NCBI GenBank assembly: GCA_015057365.1
Contig: SVEN01000015.1
Span: 8,033 to 51,619 of the forward strand
Source of the DNA: Lachnospiraceae bacterium
Lineage (GTDB): Bacteria; Bacillota; Clostridia; Lachnospirales; Lachnospiraceae
Reading direction: 5' to 3'
DNA: 43,587 nucleotides
The notes below the pieces were generated by a model. The model was not told the DNA's origin. It did not search any database and was given only the letters and a program-made list of their open reading frames with translations. Shown here one piece after another: positions 31,247 through 39,429 of this stretch. Both the position numbers and the translations under genes were made by a program. Position 1 is the stretch's first letter. Each line of letters opens with the position of its first letter.

Positions 31247-32041
31247 TTACTTCTGCTGTTCTGCCAGCTTCTTTGCCGCACTTGCCTTCATACGGTTCAT
31301 AACAATCAAAATCACCAGAACCACTGTAAACATAATGGTAGAAAGTGCATATATCTCCGGTTCGATACCGCGTCTGGTCTCGGCATAAATTACCGTAGAC
31401 AGTGTACTTACCTTTGCATCCTTGGTAAAGTGGGTGATTACAAAATCATCCAACGCCAAAGTAAATGCTAACATAAAGCCGGACAGCACACCCGGGAAAA
31501 TATCCGGAAGCACAATCTTAAAAAACGCAAAAATCGGTGATGCTCCCAAATCCAATGCCGCTTCGTAGGTACTTCTGCTGGTCTGCCGAAGCTTCGGTAA
31601 TACATTTAATATTACGTACGGCATATGTGCTGCCGTCAACGCCAACAGTACACTGGTAAATCCCAGCGAAAAGCTGATTGCAAAATATAACAGCATCATA
31701 GAAATACCGATTACGATTTCCGAGTTCAAAATCGGAATATTCGTAATACTCATCATAATCGCCTTCGGAAGCTTTTTCATACGGTTCATTGCTACCGCAG
31801 CAAGCGTTCCCAGCACCGTTGCCAAGAGCGCCGATAACAATGCCAACAAAAGCGTAGTCCAAAGCGCATTTAAAATCTTTTCGTTTTCCAAAAGCTCACG
31901 ATACCACTTAAAGGTGAAACCGCCCCACTTGGAACGATACTTGGAGCCGTTAAAAGACAATACCATGAGCACCAGAATCGGTGCATATAAAAATACGATG
32001 ACAAGGCCGATGTATCCCTTTTGAATCAAACGTTTTACCAT
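31247..32041 (-). CDS. potC: Polyamine ABC transporter permease PotC
   Basis: 264 residues, about six membrane helices. LYAPILVLMVLSFNGSKYRSKWGGFTFKWY is the typical PotC start, and EAALDLGASPIFAFFKIVLPDIFPG is the EAA loop that contacts PotA. The ATG at 32041 has GGAGGG upstream and overlaps the end of potB by seven bases; the longer reading to 32131 is inside potB. Operates with PotB as the membrane channel of polyamine import. Confidence 0.94.
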   Translation of the reverse strand: MVKRLIQKGYIGLVIVFLYAPILVLMVLSFNGSKYRSKWGGFTFKWYRELLENEKILNALWTTLLLALLSALLATVLGTLAAVAMNRMKKLPKAIMMSITNIPILNSEIVIGISMMLLYFAISFSLGFTSVLLALTAAHMPYVILNVLPKLRQTSRSTYEAALDLGASPIFAFFKIVLPDIFPGVLSGFMLAFTLALDDFVITHFTKDAKVSTLSTVIYAETRRGIEPEIYALSTIMFTVVLVILIVMNRMKASAAKKLAEQQK

Positions 32042-32892
32042 ACGCTCGTTCCCTCCGAATCCTTGTCGTATTTCTGTACAATGGCCATACAGATGAAAAT
32101 AAATACCATAAGTACCAACGACAGTCCGCAACCCGCGTTCCAGTCGTTTGCCATCTTAAACTTCTGCTCGATTACTTTACCGATTAAGAGGATATTTCCT
32201 CCGCCCAAAATATCCGAAATAACGAAGGTAGTCAAAGACGGTACGAATACCATGGTCAGACCACTGACAATACCCGGCTTTGAAAGCGGTAAAATAACAC
32301 GCCATAAAATCTGAAAATAATTTGCTCCAAGGTCCGCTGCCGCCTGAATTACGTCATCTCCGATTTTGGAAAGTACGTTGTAAATCGGAATAATCATAAA
32401 CGGCAGAAAATCGTATACCATACCCAAAACAATGGCCGTCGGCGTATTAATAATATTTAACTTCGGAAGACCCACGGCGCCGAGAACCATATTGATTACA
32501 CCGTTCTTCTCTAAAATATTCTGCCAAGCGATGGTACGAAGCAAAAAGTTCATCCACATCGGCAGCATAAACAACAAAATCACAAATCCGTTACTCTTTA
32601 ACCGAAGGGAACGAAGAGCAAGTGCCAGCGGATATGCAATCAACAAACAAAGAATCGTACTGATTACCGAAAGTTGCACAGATAAAATAAGTGTCGCACG
32701 ATGGGTCGGTTCCCAGATAAGCTTTAAGTTTTCCAGGGTAAACCCGCCACCGTCCCGGCTTGTCAATCCGTAATACACAACCATAACCAGCGGCAAAATG
32801 ATAAATCCGATGCTCCACAACACATACGGTGAAGACAACAGGAATTGCCGCAGTTTATTTTGCTTTGCAAGACGTCCTTCCCGTTTATTCAT
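32035..32892 (-). CDS. potB: Polyamine ABC transporter permease PotB
   Basis: 285 residues with six membrane helices. Starts [26 protein letters not shown], then a periplasm-side loop [38 protein letters not shown] and the EAA loop [26 protein letters not shown]. The ATG at 32892 is preferred to one at 32913 which has no spaced ribosome site. Overlaps the potA stop (32885) by eight bases. Together with PotC it forms the transmembrane pore. Confidence 0.92.
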   Translation of the reverse strand: MNKREGRLAKQNKLRQFLLSSPYVLWSIGFIILPLVMVVYYGLTSRDGGGFTLENLKLIWEPTHRATLILSVQLSVISTILCLLIAYPLALALRSLRLKSNGFVILLFMLPMWMNFLLRTIAWQNILEKNGVINMVLGAVGLPKLNIINTPTAIVLGMVYDFLPFMIIPIYNVLSKIGDDVIQAAADLGANYFQILWRVILPLSKPGIVSGLTMVFVPSLTTFVISDILGGGNILLIGKVIEQKFKMANDWNAGCGLSLVLMVFIFICMAIVQKYDKDSEGTSVW

Positions 32893-33964
32893 TGATTCCC
32901 ACTGCCTCCTCATCCTCCGATTCCGGCTTATTCATAATCTGAATATCAAACGGGTCTACCTTAATGCCGACCTGTTTTCCTACCGGTGAGAGGTCCGTGC
33001 TATGTACAAGCCATGTGAAACCGTTGGCTTCTACTTCCATTTCATAATGAACACCCTTGAAAATAAGGGAAGTCACCACACCCTGAATGGTGCCCTGTTC
33101 CGGCTCAACCAAATCCACATCTTCCGGACGAATGACAACGTCTACCGGCTGATTGGTTCCGAAGCCCTCATCTACACAGGCAAACTTAGCTCCTAAAATC
33201 TCTACCAGACGATCCTGAATCATGGTTGCCCCGATGATGTTACTTTCTCCGATGAAATCCGCCACAAATGCATTCTTCGGCTCATTGTAAATCATCTCCG
33301 GAGAACCGATCTGCTGGATATATCCCTGATTCATAACCATAATGGTATCGGACATGGTCAATGCCTCTTCCTGGTCATGGGTCACATATACAAAGGTAAT
33401 ACCGAGCTCATTCTTTAACCGAATCAACTCGTACTGCATGTCCTGACGAAGCTTTAAGTCAAGTGCACCCAGCGGCTCATCCAGAAGCAACACCTTCGGC
33501 TCGTTTACAATCGCTCTCGCAATCGCAATACGCTGCTGCTGACCACCGGACAAGGAATCCGGCATACGCTTTCCGAAACCGTCAAGATTCACCAGCTTCA
33601 GTGCATAATCAATCTTATCCTGAATGTACTGCTTACTCTTTTTCTTAATCTTTAAACCAAAGGCAATATTTTCCGCAATGGTCATATGGGTAAAGAGTGC
33701 ATACTTCTGGAATACCGTATTTAACTGACGCTTGTTTGGCGGAAGGTTCGTAATATCCTGTCCGTCAAAAATCACACGTCCCGTATCCGGAGTTTCAAAA
33801 CCGCCGATAATACGAAGTGTGGTGGTCTTACCGCAACCGGACGGACCGAGAAGCGTCAAGAACTCATTTTCTCTGATATATAAATTCAAATCATCCAGTA
33901 CAACCTGTCCGCCGTACTTTTTTGTAATATTCTCAAGAGTAATTAATTTATTTTCCTGTGCCAT
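32885..33964 (-). CDS. potA: Polyamine ABC transporter ATPase PotA
   Basis: 359 residues. Walker A GPSGCGKT (40-47), Q-loop [15 protein letters not shown], signature LSGGQQQR, Walker [12 protein letters not shown] and switch VTHDQEEAL, then a C-terminal TOBE-type regulatory domain ([25 protein letters not shown]...). It powers import through PotBC. The ATG at 33964 has AAAGGAG upstream, and starts 56 bases after the stop of the XRE-cupin gene, so all five genes are likely co-transcribed. Confidence 0.95.
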   Translation of the reverse strand: MAQENKLITLENITKKYGGQVVLDDLNLYIRENEFLTLLGPSGCGKTTTLRIIGGFETPDTGRVIFDGQDITNLPPNKRQLNTVFQKYALFTHMTIAENIAFGLKIKKKSKQYIQDKIDYALKLVNLDGFGKRMPDSLSGGQQQRIAIARAIVNEPKVLLLDEPLGALDLKLRQDMQYELIRLKNELGITFVYVTHDQEEALTMSDTIMVMNQGYIQQIGSPEMIYNEPKNAFVADFIGESNIIGATMIQDRLVEILGAKFACVDEGFGTNQPVDVVIRPEDVDLVEPEQGTIQGVVTSLIFKGVHYEMEVEANGFTWLVHSTDLSPVGKQVGIKVDPFDIQIMNKPESEDEEAVGINE

Positions 33965-34019
33965 ACTACTCCTTTCTTCTGCCGTACCTGACTTGCGCAG
34001 TTTAAACTGTATTCTACTT

Positions 34020-34559
34020 TTAAAAACTAGGCGGTGTCGATACCCAGAGTAGCGTTGCACCTTGTTTTCCGGTAGCCTTTAAATAATGTGTCTTATTCGG
34101 TATAAAGTAAAAGGACTCTCCCTTCTTTGCTTTATACTTTTTACTCCCGATAAAAAGCTCCACACTCCCGTTTAATACATAACCAAACTCCTCGCCCTCA
34201 TGGGGATTGTCCGGATACGTGGAACCGTCAACCTCCAAAGTCAACAGAATCGGCTCCATCATATTTTTCTGGGCATTCGGAATAATCCATTCGATACGAT
34301 TGTGAAGCTCCGCGTCTTCCTTTTCAAAATAATCGCCCTTCTTAAAGACAACCTGCTCCGCAGCCGTTCCCGTAAAAAACTCTTCCAAATCCGTTCCGAG
34401 GCACTGCAAAATATCCATAAGTGTCGCTATGGACGGAGACGTCAGGTCCCTCTCCAGCTGTGAAATAAATCCCTTGGAAAGCTCCGCTCTGTCCGCCAGT
34501 TCCTCCTGCGTCAGACTTTTCTGTATCCGCAGTTCTTTGATTTTCGCACCGATTTGCAT
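34020..34559 (-). CDS. XRE-family regulator with cupin domain (PuuR-like)
   Basis: 179 residues. Helix-turn-helix in residues 1-60 ([36 protein letters not shown]), then a cupin barrel (about 100-175, [45 protein letters not shown]). PuuR of E. coli, which represses putrescine genes, has the same layout, and this gene precedes potABCD. It probably senses a polyamine or a derivative through the cupin domain and controls this operon, including itself. The ATG at 34559 is spaced nine bases from GGGGG; an in-frame ATG three codons upstream is too close to that site. Confidence 0.88.
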   Translation of the reverse strand: MQIGAKIKELRIQKSLTQEELADRAELSKGFISQLERDLTSPSIATLMDILQCLGTDLEEFFTGTAAEQVVFKKGDYFEKEDAELHNRIEWIIPNAQKNMMEPILLTLEVDGSTYPDNPHEGEEFGYVLNGSVELFIGSKKYKAKKGESFYFIPNKTHYLKATGKQGATLLWVSTPPSF

Positions 34560-34628
34560 ACTCCGCATCCCCCTTTCCTCAGAGTAAGATAAAATTAAAC
34601 TTAAAATTTAGTATTTCTAAACAATTCT

Positions 34629-34656
34629 ATTATACACACATCACTTAATGTGTCAA
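34629..34656 (-). promoter_or_regulatory. Promoter and probable operator of the pot operon
   Basis: Minus strand: TTGACA (34651-34656), 16-bp spacer, TATAAT (34629-34634), both boxes perfect. The spacer holds a dyad ACACAT-CACTTA-ATGTGT (34636-34653), which overlaps the -35 box, a natural place for an autoregulatory operator of the XRE-cupin protein. Confidence 0.72.
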
Positions 34657-34741
34657 TAGGAAATTGACGTTCTTCCTCACTTTTTCTTAACTTTTTTTCT
34701 TTTTTGTCGAAGAATTTCTCTCACAAAATAAGTTTGACTTA

Positions 34742-34770
34742 TTGACAAGAAATGTTCCCGATGGTAAGAT
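34742..34770 (+). promoter_or_regulatory. Promoter of tRNA-Gly
   Basis: TTGACA (34742-34747), 17-bp spacer, TAAGAT (34765-34770), ending 11 bp before the tRNA 5' end, as expected for a stand-alone tRNA gene. Confidence 0.72.
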
Positions 34771-34781
34771 AATTGTGTCAG

Positions 34782-34852
34782 GCAGATGTAGTTCATCGGT
34801 AGAATATCAGCTTCCCAAGCTGAGGAGGCGGGTTCGATTCCCGTCATCTGCT
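34782..34852 (+). tRNA. tRNA-Gly(CCC)
   Basis: 71 bases fold into a full cloverleaf: acceptor GCAGATG/CATCTGC, D arm GTTC/GAAT (one G-U), anticodon arm TCAGC/GCTGA with loop TTCCCAA giving anticodon CCC, variable loop GGAG, T arm GCGGG/CCCGT with loop TTCGATT. Discriminator T34852. No CCA is encoded (the next bases are CTC), so it must be added after transcription. A promoter and an intrinsic terminator flank it. A protein reading on the opposite strand here is false. Confidence 0.93.
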
Positions 34853-34861
34853 CTAAGGAAC

Positions 34862-34900
34862 GCGGGCTTTGCACAAATAGTGCAGAGCCCGCTCTTATTA
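34862..34900 (+). terminator. Terminator of tRNA-Gly
   Basis: 13-bp stem GCGGGCTTTGCAC (34862-34874) with GTGCAGAGCCCGC (34880-34892), one mismatch that is G-U in RNA, followed by TCTTATTATGTTT. The T-tract is interrupted but the stem is strong. Confidence 0.75.
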
Positions 34901-34932
34901 TGTTTCCCTTGATATCACTTCTCTCATACCCC

Positions 34933-34961
34933 TTGCGATTTTCCTTACAATATGATATGAT
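34933..34961 (+). promoter_or_regulatory. Promoter of trpS
   Basis: TTGCGA (34933-34938), 17-bp spacer, TATGAT (34956-34961). Leader of about 55 bases with a small hairpin GCGGAT/ATCCGC (34967-34983). No T-box is present. Confidence 0.6.
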
Positions 34962-35021
34962 AATCTGCGGATAAAACATCCGCCCGACGGCGGACCCGAC
35001 TAAGGCGGAGAAGGAGTAATT

Positions 35022-36026
35022 ATGGCAGACGAAAAGAAAATTTTATTCAGCGGAATGCAGGCAACCGGCAACTTAACCCTCGGAAACTATCTCGGTGCAT
35101 TAAAGAACTGGGTTTCTTTAAACGACGACTATGAGTGCTACTACTGTGTGGTAGACGAACACTCCATCACCGTGCGTCAGAATCCGGCGGAGCTTCGCCA
35201 GCGTGCCCGCGCCCTTTTGACCCTTTATATTGCGGCAGGCCTTGACCCGGAAAAGAACTGCATCTACTACCAGTCCCACGTTTCCGGTCATGCGGAACTG
35301 GCCTGGATTTTAAATTGTTATACTTACATGGGCGAGTTACAGCGTATGACCCAGTTTAAGGATAAGTCCGCAAAGCATGCGGACAACATCAACGCAGGTC
35401 TCTTTACTTACCCGGTACTGATGGCTGCGGACATCTTATTGTTCCAGGCCGACGTGGTTCCGGTAGGTATCGACCAGATGCAGCATCTTGAGCTGACCCG
35501 CGACATCGCACAGCGTTTTAACGGTATCTACGGTGATGTATTTAAGATTCCGGAAGCATATCTCGGCAAAGTTGGTGCAAAGATTATGAGCCTGCAGGAC
35601 CCGACCAAGAAAATGTCTAAGTCCGATGAGAACTTAAACGCAAGCATTTACCTGATGGACGATCCGGATACCATCATCCGCAAGTTTAAGCGTGCGGTGA
35701 CCGACTCCGATAACGAAATCCGTTACGCTGCGGAAAAGCCGGGTATCAGCAACTTAATCGACATTTACCGTGCGACCACCGGCAAGTCCGTAGAAGAAGT
35801 AGAAAAGGAATTCGCAGGCAAGGGCTACGGTGACTTTAAGTTAGCCGTGGGCGAATCCGTTGTAGACGTATTAAAACCGCTTCAGGACCGTGTAGCGGAG
35901 CTTTCCAAGGATAAGGCATACATCGACAGCATTATCAAGAACAACGGCGAGCGCGCCAACTACGTGGCAAACAAAACCCTTCGTAAGGTACAGAAAAAGA
36001 TTGGTTTCCCGGAAAGAATCCGGTAG
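35022..36026 (+). CDS. trpS: Tryptophanyl-tRNA synthetase
   Basis: 334 residues, normal for bacterial TrpRS. Class I signatures: TGNLTLGNYLGAL near residue 15 (HIGH equivalent, TxxxHxGN-like) and KMSKS (197-201). VGIDQMQHLELTRDIA is the tryptophan-binding region. It charges tRNA-Trp in the cytoplasm. AAGGAG lies six bases upstream of the ATG. Single-gene unit between the promoter at 34933 and a terminator at 36033-36069. No T-box in the leader, so control differs from the tryptophan T-box genes of many Firmicutes. Confidence 0.97.
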   Translation: MADEKKILFSGMQATGNLTLGNYLGALKNWVSLNDDYECYYCVVDEHSITVRQNPAELRQRARALLTLYIAAGLDPEKNCIYYQSHVSGHAELAWILNCYTYMGELQRMTQFKDKSAKHADNINAGLFTYPVLMAADILLFQADVVPVGIDQMQHLELTRDIAQRFNGIYGDVFKIPEAYLGKVGAKIMSLQDPTKKMSKSDENLNASIYLMDDPDTIIRKFKRAVTDSDNEIRYAAEKPGISNLIDIYRATTGKSVEEVEKEFAGKGYGDFKLAVGESVVDVLKPLQDRVAELSKDKAYIDSIIKNNGERANYVANKTLRKVQKKIGFPERIR

Positions 36027-36032
36027 TGTTTA

Positions 36033-36069
36033 TGGGACTGACGTATATGAGTGCGCAGTCCCATTTTTG
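36033..36069 (+). terminator. Terminator of trpS
   Basis: TGGGACTG (36033-36040) pairs with CAGTCCCA (36056-36063), followed by TTTTTG. It begins 7 bp after the trpS stop. Confidence 0.85.
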
Positions 36070-36123
36070 TATTTACGGAATCTAACAAGTATGACATTTA
36101 TGATACATACAATGGGAGGTATT

Positions 36124-37353
36124 ATGAAAGTAAACAGCAAGAAAAAGCCGTTATGGCGTCGTATCATAAAAACTCTGTTCATCGGTATTTTCAGCCTGCT
36201 TTTCACCGTAATATTGTTAATGTTTATTTTGTGGGGCAACGAAATCATGACACTGCTCAGCCTAAAAGAAATCCGCCCTCGTAACGCAGCACATCACGAC
36301 GGTCCGGTATATTACATTGATGTAAAAGGCGGGTTTTATCTGGATGAACTGATAGAACAAGGGGGCATTTCCAGTGACGGCGAATTGGGGGATTTTTTTA
36401 TTTCAAAACTTTCTAAAGGCCTTGTCAAAGGCCTTAACATTACTACCCCAAACTACGGCTGCGCATCCTTTACAGCCGTAACCTCGGAAGGAGACGCACT
36501 TTTTGCAAGAAACTATGACCATAAAGAAACTACTACCTGCATCGTCCGAACCCATGCAAGAAAGGGACGGCATGCCACCCTATCGACTACGGACTTATCT
36601 TTTCTCGGCATCAAGTACACCACCGGGATTCAAGATATAGAAGACGCCTTCCTATGTCTGCCTGTTCCTTATCTTACGTTAGACGGCATCAATGATGCCG
36701 GCGTGAGCTGCTGCATCAATATGTCTTATCAGGGAGGCGGCTACAACGGAAAGGTAACCGCAACCAACCAAAATACAGATAAACCGGATGTAACGTCCAC
36801 TTTACTTTTGCGCCTGATTTTGGATTATGCGGACAATTTGGAAGAAGCAGTAGAAATTGCACGTAGTTATGATTTACATGATTCCGCCAATACATCCTTT
36901 CACTATATGGTAGCGGACGCCAGCGGAAGAAGCGCAATTCTCGAATGGGTCTGCGGAGATGATGTCACGGATAATGACGGCAGTACAAGAAAACTTGTTG
37001 TGACTTACAACGATGCGGATGCTCATATCGGGAAAGCGGAAGGTAGTGCGGATTATCAATGGATGACCAATTTTATTATTCAACCGGACTATTATCCGCA
37101 ATATGCACAAGAGCCGGGAATAGACCGATACGAAAAAATATACAATGTATTAAGTCAAACGAACGGTGTTGTAAAAAACGAACAAGAGGCCATGCGGTTG
37201 CTTGGACAAATTGCCAGAAGAACCTGGAATGCGGGAGAGTTTTCCTACACCCCGTACAGTGTGGTATATAACCTGACAGATAAAACCGTATTGTGGGTAT
37301 CAAATGAAAACTATGAGGACGAAACAGCTATCTTTGAATTTCGTCTGAAATAA
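36124..37353 (+). CDS. Membrane-anchored linear amide C-N hydrolase (Ntn/choloylglycine hydrolase-like)
   Basis: 409 residues. A basic N-terminus and one membrane helix (about 13-38), then an outside domain of the Ntn-hydrolase superfamily. YGCASFTAVTSEGDALFARNYDH holds the likely nucleophile C113 and the following G-D..F.RN.D motif; DGINDAGVS and SANTSFHYMVADASGRSAILEW are other family blocks. Relatives hydrolyse bile-salt conjugates, penicillin-type amides or N-acyl amino acids, usually with the Cys exposed by removal of preceding residues. Here the Cys is far from the N-terminus, so processing would be required. ATG at 36124 with GGGAGG. Substrate unknown. Confidence 0.85.
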   Translation: MKVNSKKKPLWRRIIKTLFIGIFSLLFTVILLMFILWGNEIMTLLSLKEIRPRNAAHHDGPVYYIDVKGGFYLDELIEQGGISSDGELGDFFISKLSKGLVKGLNITTPNYGCASFTAVTSEGDALFARNYDHKETTTCIVRTHARKGRHATLSTTDLSFLGIKYTTGIQDIEDAFLCLPVPYLTLDGINDAGVSCCINMSYQGGGYNGKVTATNQNTDKPDVTSTLLLRLILDYADNLEEAVEIARSYDLHDSANTSFHYMVADASGRSAILEWVCGDDVTDNDGSTRKLVVTYNDADAHIGKAEGSADYQWMTNFIIQPDYYPQYAQEPGIDRYEKIYNVLSQTNGVVKNEQEAMRLLGQIARRTWNAGEFSYTPYSVVYNLTDKTVLWVSNENYEDETAIFEFRLK

Positions 37354-37361
37354 AAAGTTCA

Positions 37362-37400
37362 AAAGGGACTGTGCATTCGACACCTTTGCACAGTCCCTTT
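37362..37400. terminator. Bidirectional terminator
   Basis: AAAGGGACTGTGCA (37362-37375) with TGCACAGTCCCTTT (37387-37400), 14-bp perfect stem with an 11-base loop. Between the convergent amide hydrolase (plus) and the small gene at 37416 (minus); the minus strand is followed by TTTTGAACTTTTT. Confidence 0.82.
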
Positions 37401-37415
37401 CCCATTGCTTTCATA

Positions 37416-37652
37416 CTACTCTTCAAATTCTACCGTCACATAGAAGCCTTTACTGTTCTCCTCTACATCCTTTACCACACCGGACAGCTTCGTCAGCCGT
37501 TCACGGAATGGGATATTTCCGGACATTGCCACCGCCGGTTCGATGACATAATAAAAAATCGCATTCGGAAGGGTGGATTCACGAATCTCCACCTCCTGTC
37601 CCACCTCTACCAGACCGGGACGCTCCATTTTAAATTGCATGGTTCTTGACAT
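37416..37652 (-). CDS. Small uncharacterised protein
   Basis: 78 residues, acidic, no membrane helix or signal. Begins [26 protein letters not shown] and ends [20 protein letters not shown]; the beta-rich look, with a short VEVGQEVEI strand, suggests a small barrel fold but no family is recognised. Good ribosome site: GGGAGG seven bases upstream. Its start is two bases beyond the stop of the truncated fic gene, and the operon ends at the terminator 37362-37400. Not antitoxin-like as far as can be seen. Confidence 0.6.
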   Translation of the reverse strand: MSRTMQFKMERPGLVEVGQEVEIRESTLPNAIFYYVIEPAVAMSGNIPFRERLTKLSGVVKDVEENSKGFYVTVEFEE

Positions 37653-37654
37653 AA

Positions 37655-38299
37655 TTATTCCTCCCTATTCCAAACATATTTGGTGTATCGTCCGCCGCTT
37701 ATTTTTATTATCTCTCCTGCATTTACCAAATCATTCAATGTCCTTTGGACTGTTGTCTGGCTGATATCCGGACACTTTTCCATGAGTTCTGTTTTTGTTA
37801 CCGTTCCCAATGTTTCTTTAATTATCTCACGAATCCGGTTCGGTTTTGACAAACTGCTTGTTGTAATCAGTTTCGCCCGTGAAGAAAACTCTCGATACGT
37901 TCTGACAATAATTCCAAGCATATATCGTACAAACGGTTCATAATCATTCTTCCCTTCGTGCCATCCAAAGGAGCTGTCTTGCAGTACTTCGTAATAGGTC
38001 TCCTTTGATTTTTCGATTGCTTTCTCTATACTGATATACTTACCTACAATATATCCCGCACGGTACAATAACAACAATGTCAACAACCTACTCATACGCC
38101 CATTTCCGTCATAAAACGGATGAATACATAGAAAATCCAAAATCACCATAGGAATAATGAGTAACGGATCCACAGTAACATCTGCAATCACTTCATCAAA
38201 TGCCTTGCATAATTCGTTTATCGCACCCGGTGTCTCCCAGGCAGATACAGGCTGAAAGCGTACCTTCTTATTCCCCTGCGCATCCACCTCTGCAATCAA
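37655..38299 (-). pseudogene. 5'-truncated Fic family protein
   Basis: 214 residues. The core Fic motif HPFYDGNGRMSR (60-71) is intact, followed by Fic helices (LLLYRAGYIVGKYISIEKAIEK, WHEGKNDYEPFVRYMLG) and a C-terminal winged-helix region (TVTKTELMEKCPDISQTTVQRTLNDLVNAGEI). But the reading starts midway, at text normally found inside the Fic domain (IAEVDAQGNKK); the usual N-terminal 100 or more residues are missing. The upstream flank is the recO stop (15 bases before), and the only in-frame start is TTG. Fic enzymes attach AMP to proteins; activity here is doubtful although the frame is open and an AGGAAAG site precedes the TTG. Confidence 0.7.
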
Positions 38300-38313
38300 A
38301 ATAACTTTCCTCT

Positions 38314-39132
38314 CTACAACAACTCCAACATCTCCAAGCTCTTAAACTTCCGCCCGATATGTAGGTCCAGAAACTCTTTCAATATCTTCTTTAACTGCCT
38401 GAGCACATCCTCCGATACGGTAAACGTATACAAGCTTTCTATGGGAGTTGCCAGAATATATTGCATGGTATACAGGGTAGACCCTGCCACCGGAAGATAC
38501 CGTTCTCCTACGGTTAGTCCTACTCCGGTATTTCCACCGGATGTTTGTCTATCCTGCTCCGGCATCTGCAATTCTTCTTCCCACAGCTTGTCCGCGCAAG
38601 CTTTACAGATGCATCCGCCGCTTCGCGCAGAAAACCACACGAGGTCTTCTTTTTTTCTGCACTTCACACACTCGTACACCTGCGGCGAAATGCCTCCTAC
38701 CGACAACATTTTCAGTTCAAAGATAGCACGTACCAGTTCCGCACCGATGGACTTCTTTAACAGTGCCCCTAACGAACGGTACAGTACCTTTAGTTCCTCC
38801 TTTGCAGGAAGTCCCTCCCGCGTCACCGCTTCCGCAAACTCACAAAAGTATACGCCGTAATAAACCGCCTCCAAATCATTCCGGAGCTCCGCAAAATAGT
38901 TCTCCGCCTCTACCGCCTGCAGGGTATAGGAGCTTCTTCCCTCATACAAAGTAAACCGTCCGAACACAAAGGGCTGACTGCAACCGGCGAGCATCGCCGT
39001 TGGGCGACGCACACCTTTTGCAAATGCGGAAATTTTACCTTTTTCTTTTGTCAAAAGCACAATCCGCCTATCATACTCCCCGATAGGTTGTGCCGACAGT
39101 ATCATCCCTGTCACCGTAATGCTTTCCGTCAT
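38314..39132 (-). CDS. recO: DNA repair protein RecO
   Basis: 272 residues. N-terminal OB fold (VTGMILSAQPIGEYDRRIVLLTKEKGKISAFAKGVRRP), then a helical domain and a zinc site of paired cysteines (C155, C158, with CICKAC at 174-179). RecO loads RecA with RecF/RecR during gap repair. The start at 39132 follows the family start (TESITVTGMIL); the longer frame to 39243 is another gene's territory in which a YqzL-like protein is encoded in another frame. Next to yqzL and era as in many Firmicutes. Confidence 0.92.
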   Translation of the reverse strand: MTESITVTGMILSAQPIGEYDRRIVLLTKEKGKISAFAKGVRRPTAMLAGCSQPFVFGRFTLYEGRSSYTLQAVEAENYFAELRNDLEAVYYGVYFCEFAEAVTREGLPAKEELKVLYRSLGALLKKSIGAELVRAIFELKMLSVGGISPQVYECVKCRKKEDLVWFSARSGGCICKACADKLWEEELQMPEQDRQTSGGNTGVGLTVGERYLPVAGSTLYTMQYILATPIESLYTFTVSEDVLRQLKKILKEFLDLHIGRKFKSLEMLELL

Positions 39133-39250
39133 AGGCGTCTCCCTGTACCTTCTGTTGTTCCTTATTACTTTGCTCCACAGCTCCGCGATAGGATAAGTAA
39201 TCCGCCACGCTTCCTGTGGCCTTAAAACGTTCCCAATACTCATCTTCCAT
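39071..39250 (-). CDS. yqzL: YqzL-like small protein
   Basis: 59 residues, MEDEYWERFKATGSVADYLSY then a polar tail. The starting pattern ..WE.F..TGS..DYL.Y matches YqzL, a small conserved protein placed between era and recO in Bacillus and relatives; the synteny is the same here. Its 3' end overlaps recO by 62 bases in another frame. The ATG at 39250 has GGGGG a few bases upstream. Function unknown. Confidence 0.78.
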   Translation of the reverse strand: MEDEYWERFKATGSVADYLSYRGAVEQSNKEQQKVQGDAYDGKHYGDRDDTVGTTYRGV

Positions 39251-39284
39251 TGTTATACCCCCGTATCATGCATTCCCGACTTGG

Positions 39285-39345
39285 TTTCGAATCATTGTTG
39301 CTTAACATTTCGAATCAAAAAGACCTTTCCTGTCCGTTTCGATTC
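39285..39345. repeat. Repeated TTTCGAATC motif upstream of yqzL
   Basis: TTTCGAATCA occurs at 39285-39294 and 39308-39317, with a variant TTTCGATTC at 39337-39345. The spacing is 23 and 29 bases, about two to three helix turns. The 179-bp gap 39251-39429 also contains a run GGAAGTAATTGGGGGC near 39413, but no convincing terminator for era and no clear promoter. Possible regulator-binding sites ahead of yqzL-recO. Confidence 0.4.
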
Positions 39346-39429
39346 TGTTTTTAGCATCTCCGAACCGTCAAAAAATACTCTGATACTATAATCCTAGGGA
39401 CTGGAAGTAATTGGGGGCTTGACATGCAT

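Noticed and set aside
34677-34979. 100-residue reading frame on the minus strand between the pot promoter and trpS
   Set aside because: It runs antisense through the tRNA-Gly gene, its promoter and its terminator and has no ribosome site.
34962-35021. T-box riboswitch before trpS
   Set aside because: The leader is only about 55 bases and holds a single small hairpin; the T-box core and specifier hairpin are absent.
37416-38299. Fic toxin with antitoxin pair
   Set aside because: The 78-residue protein lies downstream, lacks the Fic-inhibitory helix motif, and the Fic gene is truncated.
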